Shown here one piece after another: positions 53,468 to 62,660 of a stretch of 64,000 nucleotides of DNA (positions are counted from its first letter, which is position 1; every line of letters starts with the position of its first letter). The stretch comes from Serratia liquefaciens ATCC 27592 (GTDB lineage: Bacteria > Pseudomonadota > Gammaproteobacteria > Enterobacterales > Enterobacteriaceae). Under the pieces are notes generated by a model. The model worked only from the letters and a program-made list of their open reading frames with translations, ran no database searches and was not told the DNA's origin. The translations under genes and the position numbers were made by a program. The stretch lies in assembly GCF_000422085.1 (NCBI RefSeq), contig NC_021741.1, forward strand, positions 1,302,001 through 1,366,000, given 5' to 3'.

Positions 53468-53509
53468 AAAAAATAGTTTGCCGCCGTTGCGACCGAACGC
53501 CGCAACGGC
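53468..53509 (-). terminator. Rho-independent terminator of the alpha-amylase gene
   Basis: GCCGTTGCG at 53483-53491 pairs with CGCAACGGC at 53501-53509. On the minus strand the stem is followed after a few bases by TTTTTT (complement of 53468-53473). Confidence 0.8.
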
Positions 53510-53516
53510 GCACCCG

Positions 53517-55007
53517 CTACAGGGTTTCCGCCAACACCCAAACGCTGACGCTGCCGCCGTTAACCGGGAAAGTTGCCTGCCCCAGTTCGTCGGTGATGAC
53601 CTCATCCTGACGGTTGCCGAGCAGATCACGCCAGCTTTTATGTGCCAGAGCATCGCCCAGCGAAACCGCTTTGCCGCTTTCAGCTCCGTTGGTGAGCACC
53701 ACCACGCAGCCAGGGGCATCGGCGGTGCCGCTGCGGGTGAAAGCGACGCAGTTTTTATCATCAAAATAATCGGTTTGCACGCCGTTGGCAAAGCGTTGAC
53801 GCGCCTGGATCAACTTTTCCAATTCCGGGATCACCGGCATATCAATTTGGTATTCCTGGCCGTCACTGCCTTTATCCTTATAGCTGGCACCGTACAGATC
53901 GGGATAGAACACGCAGGGTACGCCTTGTTCGCGCAGCAGGATCAGAGCATAGGCCAGCGGTTTGAACCAGGGTTCGACCGGAGCTTCCAGCGATTGCAGC
54001 GGCTGGGTGTCGTGGTTGGCGACCAGCGTGACCGAATGGGCCGGATCGGCGGCGGTCAGGGTGTCGGTGAAAATCTGCGCCATATCGAACCCGTCCCCCT
54101 GCTTGGATGCCTGATGAAACTTCAGGTGCAAGGCTACGTCGAACAGCATCACTTTGCCCTCGACCAGGTCAATATACTGTTGTAACGCAGCCAGATCGTG
54201 CGACCAATATTCGGCGACGATAAACAGATCGCGCTGCGCGCTGTCACGCACATGATCAGCCCACTCTTTAAAGAACCAGGCCGGGATGTGTTTGGCGGCG
54301 TCCAGCCGGAAACCGTTGCAGGGCAGGGTCTCCATCAGCCAGCGAGCCCAGTATTTCAGCTCCTCCGTCACGGCGGGGTTGCGAAACTCAACGTCGGCGC
54401 CCATCAGGTAATCGTAGTTGCCTTTCTCGTCGCCGACCTGATCGTTCCAGCCGTCGTCGCCGTAATCATTGGCGATTTTGAAAACGCCTTTTTCATCGGG
54501 CTGTTCTACGTAATCCACTCCGCCGAAGCATTTATAGTCCCAAATGAATTTGGAATAGGTACCTTGCCGCCCTGGAAAGGTGAAGCGGGTGTAGGCCAGG
54601 GCGTCAAAACCCTGATCGTTGATGTCATTGCGGTTGTTGGCATCCGCTTTGTACACGTGCACCTGCTCTTTTTCGTCGGCGCCGAGCTTATGGTTAAACA
54701 CCACGTCGTAAATGACCCTTACGCCGTTGTCGCGTAGCCGGTTGGCGGCAAGGGCCAACGCCTCTTTATCACCATATTTGGTGGCGCGACTGCCTTTTTG
54801 ATCGAACTCCCCGAGGTCGAACAGATCATAGCTGTCGTAACCTACCGAATAGCCGCCGGAAGCGCCTTTATAGGCAGGGGGAAGCCACAGGTCGGTGATG
54901 CCGATCCCGGCAATTTGCTCTGCGCGTTCGGCGGCTTCCTGCCATAACTTACCGCCATCGGGGTAATACCAATGGAAAAACTGCAGCAACGTGGTTTTTT
55001 TCGTCAT
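53517..55007 (-). CDS. amyA: Cytoplasmic alpha-amylase AmyA
   Basis: 496 residues of glycoside hydrolase family 13, colinear with E. coli AmyA ([64 protein letters not shown] with the nucleophile Asp, VAEYWS with the acid/base Glu, LVANHDTQP). No signal peptide, as expected for a cytoplasmic glycogen/maltodextrin-degrading enzyme. ATG at 55007 follows AGGACGG; a TTG two codons upstream is less likely. Confidence 0.94.
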   Translation of the reverse strand: MTKKTTLLQFFHWYYPDGGKLWQEAAERAEQIAGIGITDLWLPPAYKGASGGYSVGYDSYDLFDLGEFDQKGSRATKYGDKEALALAANRLRDNGVRVIYDVVFNHKLGADEKEQVHVYKADANNRNDINDQGFDALAYTRFTFPGRQGTYSKFIWDYKCFGGVDYVEQPDEKGVFKIANDYGDDGWNDQVGDEKGNYDYLMGADVEFRNPAVTEELKYWARWLMETLPCNGFRLDAAKHIPAWFFKEWADHVRDSAQRDLFIVAEYWSHDLAALQQYIDLVEGKVMLFDVALHLKFHQASKQGDGFDMAQIFTDTLTAADPAHSVTLVANHDTQPLQSLEAPVEPWFKPLAYALILLREQGVPCVFYPDLYGASYKDKGSDGQEYQIDMPVIPELEKLIQARQRFANGVQTDYFDDKNCVAFTRSGTADAPGCVVVLTNGAESGKAVSLGDALAHKSWRDLLGNRQDEVITDELGQATFPVNGGSVSVWVLAETL

Positions 55008-55138
55008 GAGCAAGCCGTCCTGTTTGCCAAAAGGAGGTGCAAGATGAGCGGTAGCTCACCCCATCACTGTTACAGCATGGGCTACTTTTGGCAAAAGGGA
55101 AACCAGGTTTGGGCGGCCGGATATGCCGCCCTTGGAGG

Positions 55139-55798
55139 TTAGCGTTGGCTGGCGTAATGCGGTGAGCGCGGGCCATACAAAATGGCGCCGTTCTGGCCGT
55201 TTGCTGACAACAAGCGGGTATTGGCGATGGCACCAACATCGAACCCCTTGTCACTGATGGTATCGGCAATTTGCGCGATGGCGGCGCTGATTACCATACC
55301 CAGCAGACCGCCGCTGGAGTTGTTGTTATTTTCGTTGCTGGAGGCGGTAGCGCTGCCGGCCCAAAGTTGTTTGCCGTTACGCAAATCGACCAACCTGGCT
55401 TTCACGGTAACGCGCGTTTCGCTGTTAATAACGATATAGCTGGTGCCGTATTGTGTGACATCCAGGTACAACACAGCGTCGGCACCGAAGATCTTATGCA
55501 GCTTTTGGATACTGACCGCACGGATATCGTTGGCGTTAGTCAGGCCGTTTTGCTGAAAAGTCTCTTCGACCACGGCGACCGGCAGCACATAGTAACCGGC
55601 TTCCGCCAACGGCAGCGTGGTGCTTGCAAGGACGCTATGGCTGGCTTTGACATCCGGCGACTGATTGACAGGGGGGAGCACCAGGATGGATTTCGGCTTG
55701 CTCTCGTGGAAGGCTGCATAATCGTAAGGTGCTTGTTTGGCGCAGCCGCTCAGCAGCAGGGTAACGGCGACGCTGAAGAAACCTAATGCACGTTTCAT
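55139..55798 (-). CDS. GNA1162/DUF799-family lipoprotein
   Basis: 219 residues; lipobox LSGC at Cys19, then the DUF799 domain (SILVLPPVNQSPDVKASHSVLASTTLPLAEAGYYVLPVAVVEETFQQNG; FGADAVLYLDVTQYG). This fold is found in Neisseria GNA1162, a surface antigen. Third gene of a lipoprotein operon with a CsgG-type and a DUF4810 protein; start overlaps the upstream stop by four bases. Role unknown. Confidence 0.83.
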   Translation of the reverse strand: MKRALGFFSVAVTLLLSGCAKQAPYDYAAFHESKPKSILVLPPVNQSPDVKASHSVLASTTLPLAEAGYYVLPVAVVEETFQQNGLTNANDIRAVSIQKLHKIFGADAVLYLDVTQYGTSYIVINSETRVTVKARLVDLRNGKQLWAGSATASSNENNNNSSGGLLGMVISAAIAQIADTISDKGFDVGAIANTRLLSANGQNGAILYGPRSPHYASQR

Positions 55799-56151
55799 TT
55801 AAAGCTCCCCTTATCCTTAGCCATCAGGAAATTCATAAACGGCGCTGATTCCGGGAACAGCGTTTTCTCTGTATTGAACTCGGTCATGGCCTGGCCGGTA
55901 TTGCCGGTTTTGCTGTACAGCAACCCCAGTTGTGCATGCAGGCCCGGCGGCACGGCTTTATTCTTGGCGCGAGATTTTTCGGCAATTTCTTTTAGCGTCA
56001 AAATCTGTTGTTCAGGGCTTTGGCCATCCTGTTGGTAATATTGGTAAATCGAAGTTTGATAGCCATCCCAGTTGTAGAGCGTTTTTGGCGCGGCGCAGCC
56101 GGCCAGCAGGGTCGCTGCGAACAGCGCCCCACCCATTTTTTTAGTTATCAT
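55795..56151 (-). CDS. DUF4810 lipoprotein
   Basis: 118 residues; lipobox LAGC at Cys19; the rest is a short tetratricopeptide-like helical domain (LHAQLGLLYSKTGNTGQAMTEFNTEKTLFPES). It is the middle gene of the lipoprotein operon, overlapping the DUF799 gene by four bases and following the CsgG-like gene by 18 bases. It may bridge the other two. Function is not known. Confidence 0.82.
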   Translation of the reverse strand: MITKKMGGALFAATLLAGCAAPKTLYNWDGYQTSIYQYYQQDGQSPEQQILTLKEIAEKSRAKNKAVPPGLHAQLGLLYSKTGNTGQAMTEFNTEKTLFPESAPFMNFLMAKDKGSFK

Positions 56152-56169
56152 ATTGCTGCTTCTATTCCG

Positions 56170-56841
56170 TTAGTTAGCAGGGCGCCATGCGCCACTTTCG
56201 ATACCGGCAACCAGGTTATTGACCGCTTCGCGTACGGCCAGATCCAACACTTTGCCGTTGAGGGTGGAATCGTAGCTGGCGGTGCCGCCGAAGCCGATGA
56301 TTTCACGGTTGGATAGTTGGTACTCGCCGGCACCTTGGGTGGAGTAAACCACTTCTGAGGTCTGTACGTTGACCACATTCAAATTGACCTTGGCATAGGC
56401 CACCTGCGTTTTACCGCGTCCCAGAATGCCCCACAGCTGATGATCGCCCACTTCTTTACGGCCGAATTCGGTCACGTCACCGGTGATCACGTAGTTGGCG
56501 CCTTTCAGCGTCTGGGTTTGGCCTTTAATGCCGGCTTCGGTTTTCAACTCATCCATATTGGCGCGATCAAGCACGTTGAAGCGGCCGGTTTGCTGCAGAT
56601 GGGTGATCAGGATGGTTTTTGACTGGTTGCCCAGGCGATCGACGCCATCGGAGAAGATGCCGTTCATATAGCTGGAGCGGTTATCGAACTTGCCGACGGA
56701 GATAGGGCTGCGCTGCCCCTGGTAGCTGGTGTTGTAGGACGCCACTTTAGGCACTTCCAGAGAGCGCGAGGATTCAGTAGCACAGCCTGCCAGCAGGCTG
56801 ACGGAAAGGGCGACTGAGCAGACAACGAGTGATTTTTTCAT
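56170..56841 (-). CDS. CsgG/HfaB-family lipoprotein
   Basis: 223 residues; lipobox LAGC at Cys19, then a CsgG domain: ISVGKFDNRSSYMNGIFSDGVDRLGNQSKTILITHLQQTGRFNVLDRANMDELKTEAGI, GANYVITGDVTEFGRKEVGD, VNLNVVNVQTSEVVYSTQGAGE. CsgG forms an outer-membrane export pore for curli; members in curli-less operons have unknown roles. No csg genes are adjacent. First gene of a three-lipoprotein operon. Confidence 0.85.
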   Translation of the reverse strand: MKKSLVVCSVALSVSLLAGCATESSRSLEVPKVASYNTSYQGQRSPISVGKFDNRSSYMNGIFSDGVDRLGNQSKTILITHLQQTGRFNVLDRANMDELKTEAGIKGQTQTLKGANYVITGDVTEFGRKEVGDHQLWGILGRGKTQVAYAKVNLNVVNVQTSEVVYSTQGAGEYQLSNREIIGFGGTASYDSTLNGKVLDLAVREAVNNLVAGIESGAWRPAN

Positions 56842-57306
56842 CGGAATACAATCTCTCCATGATTATAAAAGCGCGCAAGACAGACCGTTTTGCGCCAGGA
56901 ATTTAAACGGCAGGGGAAATAACAGGTGCTATTTAAACGGGGCAATCCTGCCATGGATATGTAACAAAATACAACTGAATATCGACATAATTGGCGCTAT
57001 TGGGGATTAAATAACTCATTCAAATACAATGGATTGTGTAAGGATATCATTCGTATTTTATCTGGTTTACTGAATTGCCCGGTTTTTGATGGGTTTATTA
57101 TTTGTAAAATATATATTTTGTGGCTTTTTATTTTGTAAATTTAATTCATTAAAGAATGTAATTCTGCATGAGGCGACAGATTGCTGCAGGTGTCTCGTCA
57201 GGTTGAGATTTCACGCCGTTTAAAAATCCGTTATGGTAATGAATATTAGGTAACACTATCAACTAAGTGAAGTGTTTTAGCGCTGGTAGCAACGGGGACA
57301 TTGATT
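56842..57306. other. AT-rich intergenic region
   Basis: 465 bp with no gene-like frame, strongly A+T rich from about 56960 to 57160. It must hold the divergent promoters of the CsgG-like operon and the MarR-GNAT gene. An ACACT(A)TCAACTAAGTGAAGTGT near 57253-57274 is an imperfect inverted repeat that could be the MarR operator. Confidence 0.5.
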
Positions 57307-58230
57307 GTGAACATCAGAGATTTCAGGGCATTGTCGCGCAACCTGGTCAGAGAACTGGGCATGCTGAATAAACAGAGTAACGGCAGCCGTTTTTCACCAT
57401 TACAGATCCATATTCTGATTGAGATCAGCACGCTACCCCTGGGCGTGACCGAACTGGCCACCCGGTTGTGTATCGATAAGGCCAGTGCCAGCCGGGCGGT
57501 GCGTAGCCTGGTTGCCGCAGGCATGATTGAAGCGGTGGATTATCCGCACGATAAACGCCACAACCTGAATCAACTGACCCGTTTGGGCCGTAAAACGCTG
57601 GCGGCGATAGACACCAATGCCGATGGTTTTATGCAGGATGCATTGGCGCAGTTGGACGATGATGAGTTGGCTGCCACTACGGCCGCGATGAAAAAGATGA
57701 CCTCGGCATTACGTAACGCACGTAAGCAGCGTGACGCCGCTTTGCGGGTTCGTCCGATAACCCAGGATGATGATGCCGCGATGGCGGGGATTATTTGCAA
57801 CGTATTCCGCGAGTACGGCATGGATAAAATGGAAGGCGTTAGTCTGCACGATCCCGATTTGGATCGCCTGACCGGCGTTTACCAGGATAACGGTGGAAAA
57901 TATTGGGTGCTGGAACAGGAAGGCCAGGTAGTGGGGGGCGTCGGCATTGCCCCTTTGGCGGGCGGTGATGTCGGTTACTGCGAGCTGCAAAAACTGTTTT
58001 TCAAACCCAGCGTACGCGGGTTAGGCATGGCGCGTTATATGGTGGTGCAGGCGCTGAAAGCGGCGCGGGCAGCGGGGTACCGCTACTGTTATCTGGAAAC
58101 CACCGAGCAGTTGAAAGAGGCGCTGGGATTGTATTATGCGCTGGGTTTTACGCTGCTGACGGAAAGACGCGGCAATACCGGCCACCACGGCTGCAATATC
58201 TACCTGCTCAAGAATCTGCAAAGCGACTGA
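57307..58230 (+). CDS. MarR-type regulator fused to GNAT acetyltransferase
   Basis: About 307 residues. Residues 1-145 are a MarR winged helix (IHILIEISTLPLGVTELATRLCIDKASASRAVRSLVAAGMI) and residues about 148-307 a GNAT domain (LRVRPITQDDDAAM; acetyl-CoA loop SVRGLGMARYMVVQAL; LGLYYALGFTLL). This bifunctional family is widespread in bacteria, with unknown targets. GTG at 57307 is chosen because GGGGA is eight bases upstream; a TTG two codons earlier has only a two-base spacer. Confidence 0.87.
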   Translation: MNIRDFRALSRNLVRELGMLNKQSNGSRFSPLQIHILIEISTLPLGVTELATRLCIDKASASRAVRSLVAAGMIEAVDYPHDKRHNLNQLTRLGRKTLAAIDTNADGFMQDALAQLDDDELAATTAAMKKMTSALRNARKQRDAALRVRPITQDDDAAMAGIICNVFREYGMDKMEGVSLHDPDLDRLTGVYQDNGGKYWVLEQEGQVVGGVGIAPLAGGDVGYCELQKLFFKPSVRGLGMARYMVVQALKAARAAGYRYCYLETTEQLKEALGLYYALGFTLLTERRGNTGHHGCNIYLLKNLQSD

Positions 58231-58242
58231 GTACCAACCATA

Positions 58243-58267
58243 AAACAAAAGGCGGCCCAAGGCCGCC
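58243..58267. terminator. Terminator between convergent genes
   Basis: GGCGGCC and GGCCGCC form a seven-base-pair stem with a CAA loop. On the minus strand TTTTGTTTT follows, so it is a good terminator for the DUF1471 gene; on the plus strand only TCTTTG. Confidence 0.85.
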
Positions 58268-58293
58268 TCTTTGCGCAATGACTGATTCAGCCA

Positions 58294-58551
58294 TTAATTG
58301 TAGATGATCGCAGTACCGTGCAGCTTGTTGTCGCCGGTCGTTGAGATGATCTGGAATGATTTAGCGCCTGCCTCATCCGCTTTGGCCGCCAGTTTGTTTT
58401 CCAGGCTGGTCAGGTCGGATGCACCGCTGACGGTGACTACGCCGGCTTTTTGCAGATCTGCCGGTTGAGCGTTAACCAAATCGGCGGCAAAGCTGCCGAA
58501 TGAAGCGGTGGCCAGTGCGATGGCTGCGATGGTGATTTTCAGGTTTTTCAT
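58294..58551 (-). CDS. DUF1471 (YdgH/BhsA/McbA-like) small periplasmic protein
   Basis: 85 residues with a signal peptide ending SFA-ADL and one DUF1471 domain (GVVTVSGASDLTSLENKLAAKADEAGAKSFQII, HGTAIIYN). Relatives (BhsA, McbA, YdgH) are stress- and biofilm-linked periplasmic proteins. It is a tandem paralogue of the gene at 58755, about 75% identical by eye, and has the same 14-bp upstream element. Possibly controlled by the ComR-like regulator encoded at 59188. Confidence 0.88.
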   Translation of the reverse strand: MKNLKITIAAIALATASFGSFAADLVNAQPADLQKAGVVTVSGASDLTSLENKLAAKADEAGAKSFQIISTTGDNKLHGTAIIYN

Positions 58552-58610
58552 AGTCTTATTCCTATCTTTATATTCTGTATACGGTTTTGTCTGTTGGGTC
58601 GTTAAATTAA

Positions 58611-58624
58611 TTAACGATCGATAA
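58611..58624. promoter_or_regulatory. Shared 14-bp element, copy 1
   Basis: TTAACGATCGATAA, a near-palindrome around CGATCG, about 60-73 bp before the start of the DUF1471 gene. An identical element is at 59074-59087. Confidence 0.5.
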
Positions 58625-58754
58625 TTTAATGTTAGACGCCTGTTCGACGCTTTGCAACTATTTTTTTAGTGTTCGTTAATTAATTTTTTCTGACAGCTTT
58701 TTGCTGGAAGGCCAAAAGCCGTAGCCACTCCAGCGTTATTTAATCAACTTATTG

Positions 58755-59012
58755 TTATTTATAAATTAATGCGGTGCCGTGCAGTTGGTTGTTGCCGCCT
58801 GCGCCAACGATCTGGAACGATTTTGCCCCGGCTGCGTCAGCCTTGGCCGCCAAACCGGCTTCCAGAGCGGTGAGGTCTGAAGCCCCGCTGACGGTGATCA
58901 CCCCGGCTTTCTGCTGATCTGCCGGTTGGCTGTTAACCAGATCGGCGGCGAAGCTGCCGAATGAAACAGAGGCCAGCGCAAGGGCTGCAAGCGTCATTTT
59001 TAAGTTTTTCAT
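58755..59012 (-). CDS. DUF1471 small periplasmic protein, paralogue
   Basis: 85 residues, same length and layout as the paralogue at 58294: signal peptide, then VVNSQPADQQKAGVITVSGASDLTALEAGLAAKADAAGAKSFQIVG and HGTALIYK. It lies 175 bp from the ComR-like gene, which faces away from it, as bhsA faces comR in E. coli. The tandem pair indicates a local duplication that included the promoter region. Confidence 0.88.
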   Translation of the reverse strand: MKNLKMTLAALALASVSFGSFAADLVNSQPADQQKAGVITVSGASDLTALEAGLAAKADAAGAKSFQIVGAGGNNQLHGTALIYK

Positions 59013-59073
59013 GAAGTTATTTCCTGTTTTATCAACGTAAATGGGTGTATTTGAATTGGTTGTCGCTAATTAC

Positions 59074-59087
59074 TTAACGATCGATAA
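59074..59087. promoter_or_regulatory. Shared 14-bp element, copy 2
   Basis: Identical to 58611-58624 (TTAACGATCGATAA), about 62-75 bp before the start of the second DUF1471 gene and in the divergent promoter region of the ComR-like gene. A candidate operator. Confidence 0.5.
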
Positions 59088-59187
59088 CTAAATGGTAATC
59101 TCTTCTCGACGAGAGCGCAATATTTTTTTATAATGACCGTTAATTTAATTGGCAAGCCCTGCTGCAGAGCGGGATAAGAGAGGGTCT

Positions 59188-59832
59188 ATGAGCATCAATG
59201 AAGAAGTCTGCGCCAAAAAAACGCGTGGCAGACCGAAGCAGTTTGATCGCGACCGTGCGCTGGAAAGCGCACTCGATCTGTTCTGGCTGCATGGTTATGA
59301 ATCCACCTCGATGGCCGATCTGGTCGAGGTGACCGGTGCCAAAGCGCCTACGCTGTATGCGGAGTTCGGCAATAAAGAAGGGTTGTTCCGCGCAGCGGTA
59401 GAGCGCTACCTGGAAAAATACACCACGTGCATCAACCAACGGCTGGAGCAGGATTTGCCGGTGGCGGAGATCGTCGAGGATTATGTGCGTTCTCTGGCGC
59501 AGCTGTTCACCGATCCGGAAAAACCGTCCGGCTGCCTGATGGTTTGTGCGTCCGCGGCGTTATCGTCCTCTTCCGGTGATGTGGCCGAGATGCTGCGCAA
59601 AAAGCATCATATGCAGGAGGCCAGCCTGAAGGCTTGCTTCGACCGCAAGGTAGAACAGGGCGAACTGTTGGTGAAAACCGATACCGCGCTGCTGGCCAAA
59701 TTTATCATTTGTACCATTGAGGGCATGTCGACGCAGGCACGCGAAGGCGCCAGCCGTGAAGATTTGTTGCGTTTGGTTGATGCGTTGATGCTGGTCTGGC
59801 CGCGCCTGAGTCAGGTGGGCAATAAGGTCTAA
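59188..59832 (+). CDS. TetR-family regulator, ComR-like
   Basis: 214 residues. The N-terminal helix-turn-helix follows E. coli ComR closely (TRGRPKQFDRDRALESALDLFWLHGYESTSMADLVEVTGAKAPTLYAEFGNKEGLFRAAVERY). ComR represses bhsA and is released by copper. Here it is divergent from two bhsA-like DUF1471 genes, which supports the same role. ATG at 59188 follows GAGAGGG. Confidence 0.88.
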   Translation: MSINEEVCAKKTRGRPKQFDRDRALESALDLFWLHGYESTSMADLVEVTGAKAPTLYAEFGNKEGLFRAAVERYLEKYTTCINQRLEQDLPVAEIVEDYVRSLAQLFTDPEKPSGCLMVCASAALSSSSGDVAEMLRKKHHMQEASLKACFDRKVEQGELLVKTDTALLAKFIICTIEGMSTQAREGASREDLLRLVDALMLVWPRLSQVGNKV

Positions 59833-59853
59833 GAAGGGCACACGGCAGGAATA

Positions 59854-59875
59854 AAGGCCGCATCGCTGCGGCCTT
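59854..59875. terminator. Hairpin between tetR and metQ
   Basis: AAGGCCGC at 59854-59861 pairs with GCGGCCTT at 59868-59875. It is close to both convergent stop codons. Confidence 0.65.
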
Positions 59876-59883
59876 GGTCGGTA

Positions 59884-60708
59884 TTATTGGTTAACCGGGA
59901 TCACCGCACCCTGGTATTTTTCGCGGATGAAATCCTGAATCGCCTTGGAGTGCAGCACCTTCACCAGCGCCACAATTTCCGGCTTGTTCACGTCGGCCTT
60001 GTGCACGGTGATGATGTTGGCATAAGGGTTGTTTTCGCCGCTTTCCACCGCAATCGGGTCTTTGGTCGGGTTCAGCCCGGCGTCGATGGCGTAGTTGGCG
60101 TTAATCACCACCGCATCGCCCTCGTCGTTGTTGTACATCTGCGGCAGCAGTGCACCTTCCACATTGGCCTGGAACTTCAGGTGTTTCGGGTTTTCCACCA
60201 CGTCAGAAATGCGCGCATCCACCTTGCTCACGCCCGGCTTCAGTTTAATCACGCCCTCTTTTTCAAAGATCGACAAAATACGACCTTCTTCCGCCACCGC
60301 GTCACGCATGATGATTTTGCCGTTGTCCGGTAAATCCTTCAGGCTTTTGTACTTCTTGGAGTAAATACCGATAGGTTCGATATGGATAGCGCCGGCGCTG
60401 ACAAAGTCATAGCTCTTGTCGTCAGCATGATCCTTAAGCACCGAATTCAGGTAAGGCACGTGTTGGAAATAGTTGGCGTCAATATCGTGGCTGGCCAGCG
60501 CGGTGTTCGGCAGGATGTAGTCCTGGAAAGGTTTGATCACCAAATCTATGCCTTCCTTCGCCAGTATCGGCTTGGCCTGCTCGAGGATTTCCGCGTGCGG
60601 CACGTTAGATGCGCCGACCACCAGCTTGGTTTCCGCCGAGGCACCCAAAGAGGCCAACGCGGTCAGTGAGGCGAAAGCCAGCATCATAATTTGTTTTTTC
60701 ATCATCAT
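59884..60708 (-). CDS. metQ: MetQ-type D/L-methionine binding protein (soluble)
   Basis: 274 residues of the MetQ/NlpA family with a type I signal peptide ending GASA-ETK, not a lipobox. Seen are HAEILEQAKPILAKEGIDLVIKPFQDYILPNTALASHDIDANYFQHVPYLN and ENNPYANIITV. Most enteric MetQ proteins are lipoproteins, so this one may be free in the periplasm. It is third in a metN-metI-metQ operon and probably binds methionine or a relative. Ligand is not certain. Confidence 0.85.
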   Translation of the reverse strand: MMMKKQIMMLAFASLTALASLGASAETKLVVGASNVPHAEILEQAKPILAKEGIDLVIKPFQDYILPNTALASHDIDANYFQHVPYLNSVLKDHADDKSYDFVSAGAIHIEPIGIYSKKYKSLKDLPDNGKIIMRDAVAEEGRILSIFEKEGVIKLKPGVSKVDARISDVVENPKHLKFQANVEGALLPQMYNNDEGDAVVINANYAIDAGLNPTKDPIAVESGENNPYANIITVHKADVNKPEIVALVKVLHSKAIQDFIREKYQGAVIPVNQ

Positions 60709-60722
60709 TATTCCCTGGTTAT

Positions 60723-61391
60723 TTATCGTTTATCGAGCGTGGTTGTAAGGGTGTCGCCAATGAACTGGATAACGAAAACGATCAATAAAATCGTCAGCGT
60801 TGCGGCCAGCGTCACGTCACCGTGGTTGCGTTGAAAACCTTCCAGATAGGCCAGATTGCCCAGCCCGCCTGCGCCAATCACCCCGGCCATCGCGGTGTAG
60901 CTCACCAGCGCGATCAGGGTAACGGTAATGCCTGAAACCAGTGCCGGTGAAGATTCCGGCAGCAGCACGCGGAAGATAATGGTGCTGGTTTTGGCGCCCA
61001 TCGATCGCGCCGCCTCAATCACTCCTTTGTCGACTTCGCGCAGGCCAATCTCGACCAATCGGGCGTAGAACGGTGCCGCGCCGACGATTAGCGCCGGCAA
61101 TGCCGCATCGGCGCCCAGAATGGTGCCGATCAACGTCTTGGTGAACGGGATCAACAACACGATCAGAATGATGAAAGGAATGGAGCGGAACACGTTGACC
61201 AGCACTGAAATCAGCGAATAGACGGCGCGATTTTGCAGCAGCTGACCGCGGGAGGTCAGGAACAGCAACACCCCGAGGACGATGCCGAGTACCAGCGTCG
61301 CCAAACCGGCGATCCCGGTCATATACAGGGTTTCCCAGGTGGCATTCAACAACGAATCAAGACGCAGGTGAGGGAACAGTGACTCAAGCAT
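60723..61391 (-). CDS. metI: Methionine ABC transporter permease MetI
   Basis: 222 residues, five membrane helices, with the permease motif EAARSMGAKTSTIIFRVLLPESSPALVSG. It is the channel subunit of the methionine importer. ATG at 61391 overlaps the metN 3' end; GAGGTC lies upstream. Followed 14 bp later by metQ. Confidence 0.92.
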   Translation of the reverse strand: MLESLFPHLRLDSLLNATWETLYMTGIAGLATLVLGIVLGVLLFLTSRGQLLQNRAVYSLISVLVNVFRSIPFIILIVLLIPFTKTLIGTILGADAALPALIVGAAPFYARLVEIGLREVDKGVIEAARSMGAKTSTIIFRVLLPESSPALVSGITVTLIALVSYTAMAGVIGAGGLGNLAYLEGFQRNHGDVTLAATLTILLIVFVIQFIGDTLTTTLDKR

Positions 61392-62409
61392 GTTTAATGA
61401 CCTCAACGGCGATCTGTTGCTCTTTCAACAGCTTCAGCATGCTGTCGATTTGCAGGTCGTTGCCTTCGACGTGAATGTAAAGTTCGCCAAAGGAACCATT
61501 CAGGGTTTGACTGATTTTGCCGTGCAGAATGTTGATACTTACCTTGTAACGCAGGATAACGTCGGAAATCACCGCCTGATGGGTCTGCACGCCGACAAAC
61601 GTCAGCTTGAAAATCGCGCCCGACAGATGTTGGCTCAACAGCGGATTGAAGCTTTCCTCGGTTTCCTGATATTGCGAAACCTGTTTGACGAACTGTTGGG
61701 TGATCGGCTGCTGCGGCCGGGTGAACACGTCAATCACCGGGCCTTCCTCAACGATGCGACCGTTTTCCATCACTGCCACCCGGTGGCAAATTTTGCGCAC
61801 GACGTGCATTTCATGGGTGATCAGCACAATGGTCAGGTTCAGTTTGCGATTGATGTCCAGCAGCAAATCGAGAATCGAGTCTGTGGTTTGAGGGTCGAGC
61901 GCCGAAGTGGCTTCATCGCACAGCAGAACCCCCGGATTATTGGCCAGCGCGCGGGCGATGCCGACGCGCTGTTTTTGTCCGCCGCTCAACTGCGACGGAT
62001 AAGCATCTTCGCGGCCCTGCAGCCCAACCAGTGCGACCAGCTCCGCCACTCGCGGTTTAATCTGTGCTTTGGGCACGCCGGCGATTTGCATGGAAAAAGC
62101 AATGTTCTGACTGACGGTGCGTGACCACAGCAGGTTGAAGTGTTGGAACACCATGCTGATTTTCAACCGCGCCTGGCGCAAGGCGTTGCCTTCGGCTCCG
62201 GCGATATCGAAACCTTCAACCTGAATGCTGCCGCTGCTGGGCGTTTCCAGCCCGTTCAGCAAGCGGATCAGCGTGCTTTTACCGGCGCCGCTGTAGCCGA
62301 TGATGCCGTAGATTTGCCCGGCCTCGACCGTCAGGTTGACGTCATCCACTGCGACAACGCGGCCCTGTGCGCTGTCAAAAGTTTTGCAAACGTTCGAAAG
62401 AACGATCAT
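61384..62409 (-). CDS. metN: Methionine ABC transporter ATPase MetN
   Basis: 341 residues with Walker A GYSGAGKST, signature LSGGQKQRV, Walker B VLLCDEATSALD and the switch His ITHEMHV, then a C-terminal NIL domain that binds methionine and inhibits transport when the pool is high. It is the first gene of the metNIQ operon. The promoter must lie in the 251-bp region before 62661; no convincing MetJ box is seen there by eye. Confidence 0.93.
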   Translation of the reverse strand: MIVLSNVCKTFDSAQGRVVAVDDVNLTVEAGQIYGIIGYSGAGKSTLIRLLNGLETPSSGSIQVEGFDIAGAEGNALRQARLKISMVFQHFNLLWSRTVSQNIAFSMQIAGVPKAQIKPRVAELVALVGLQGREDAYPSQLSGGQKQRVGIARALANNPGVLLCDEATSALDPQTTDSILDLLLDINRKLNLTIVLITHEMHVVRKICHRVAVMENGRIVEEGPVIDVFTRPQQPITQQFVKQVSQYQETEESFNPLLSQHLSGAIFKLTFVGVQTHQAVISDVILRYKVSINILHGKISQTLNGSFGELYIHVEGNDLQIDSMLKLLKEQQIAVEVIKHA

Positions 62410-62660
62410 AGAGAAGCGAATCCTTATTTAATACATCACAGAATTCCGTCCGGAGCGCGTCACGCCGGAAAGGTATCGGCTTCTTGGGATAAGGGCAGAC
62501 GGAACCTCTGTTGCTGGTGAATACGGGCCAATCCTACCGGGGGTTTATAGTGACAGGAAGAATGTAAATTCTATTAGTTATTCTGATTTGGTATATCAAG
62601 TGATGAGCGGAAGTGATGGTAAAACGACGGCCAGGGCAGACCATGGCCGAGGGGTTGGCG

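Noticed and set aside
56842..57306. Short frames in the AT-rich region
   Set aside because: No start with a convincing ribosome site, no protein-like composition.
62410..62660. Possible MetJ boxes before metN
   Set aside because: Only a partial AGACG is visible; no tandem AGACGTCT-like repeat, so I do not call the site.
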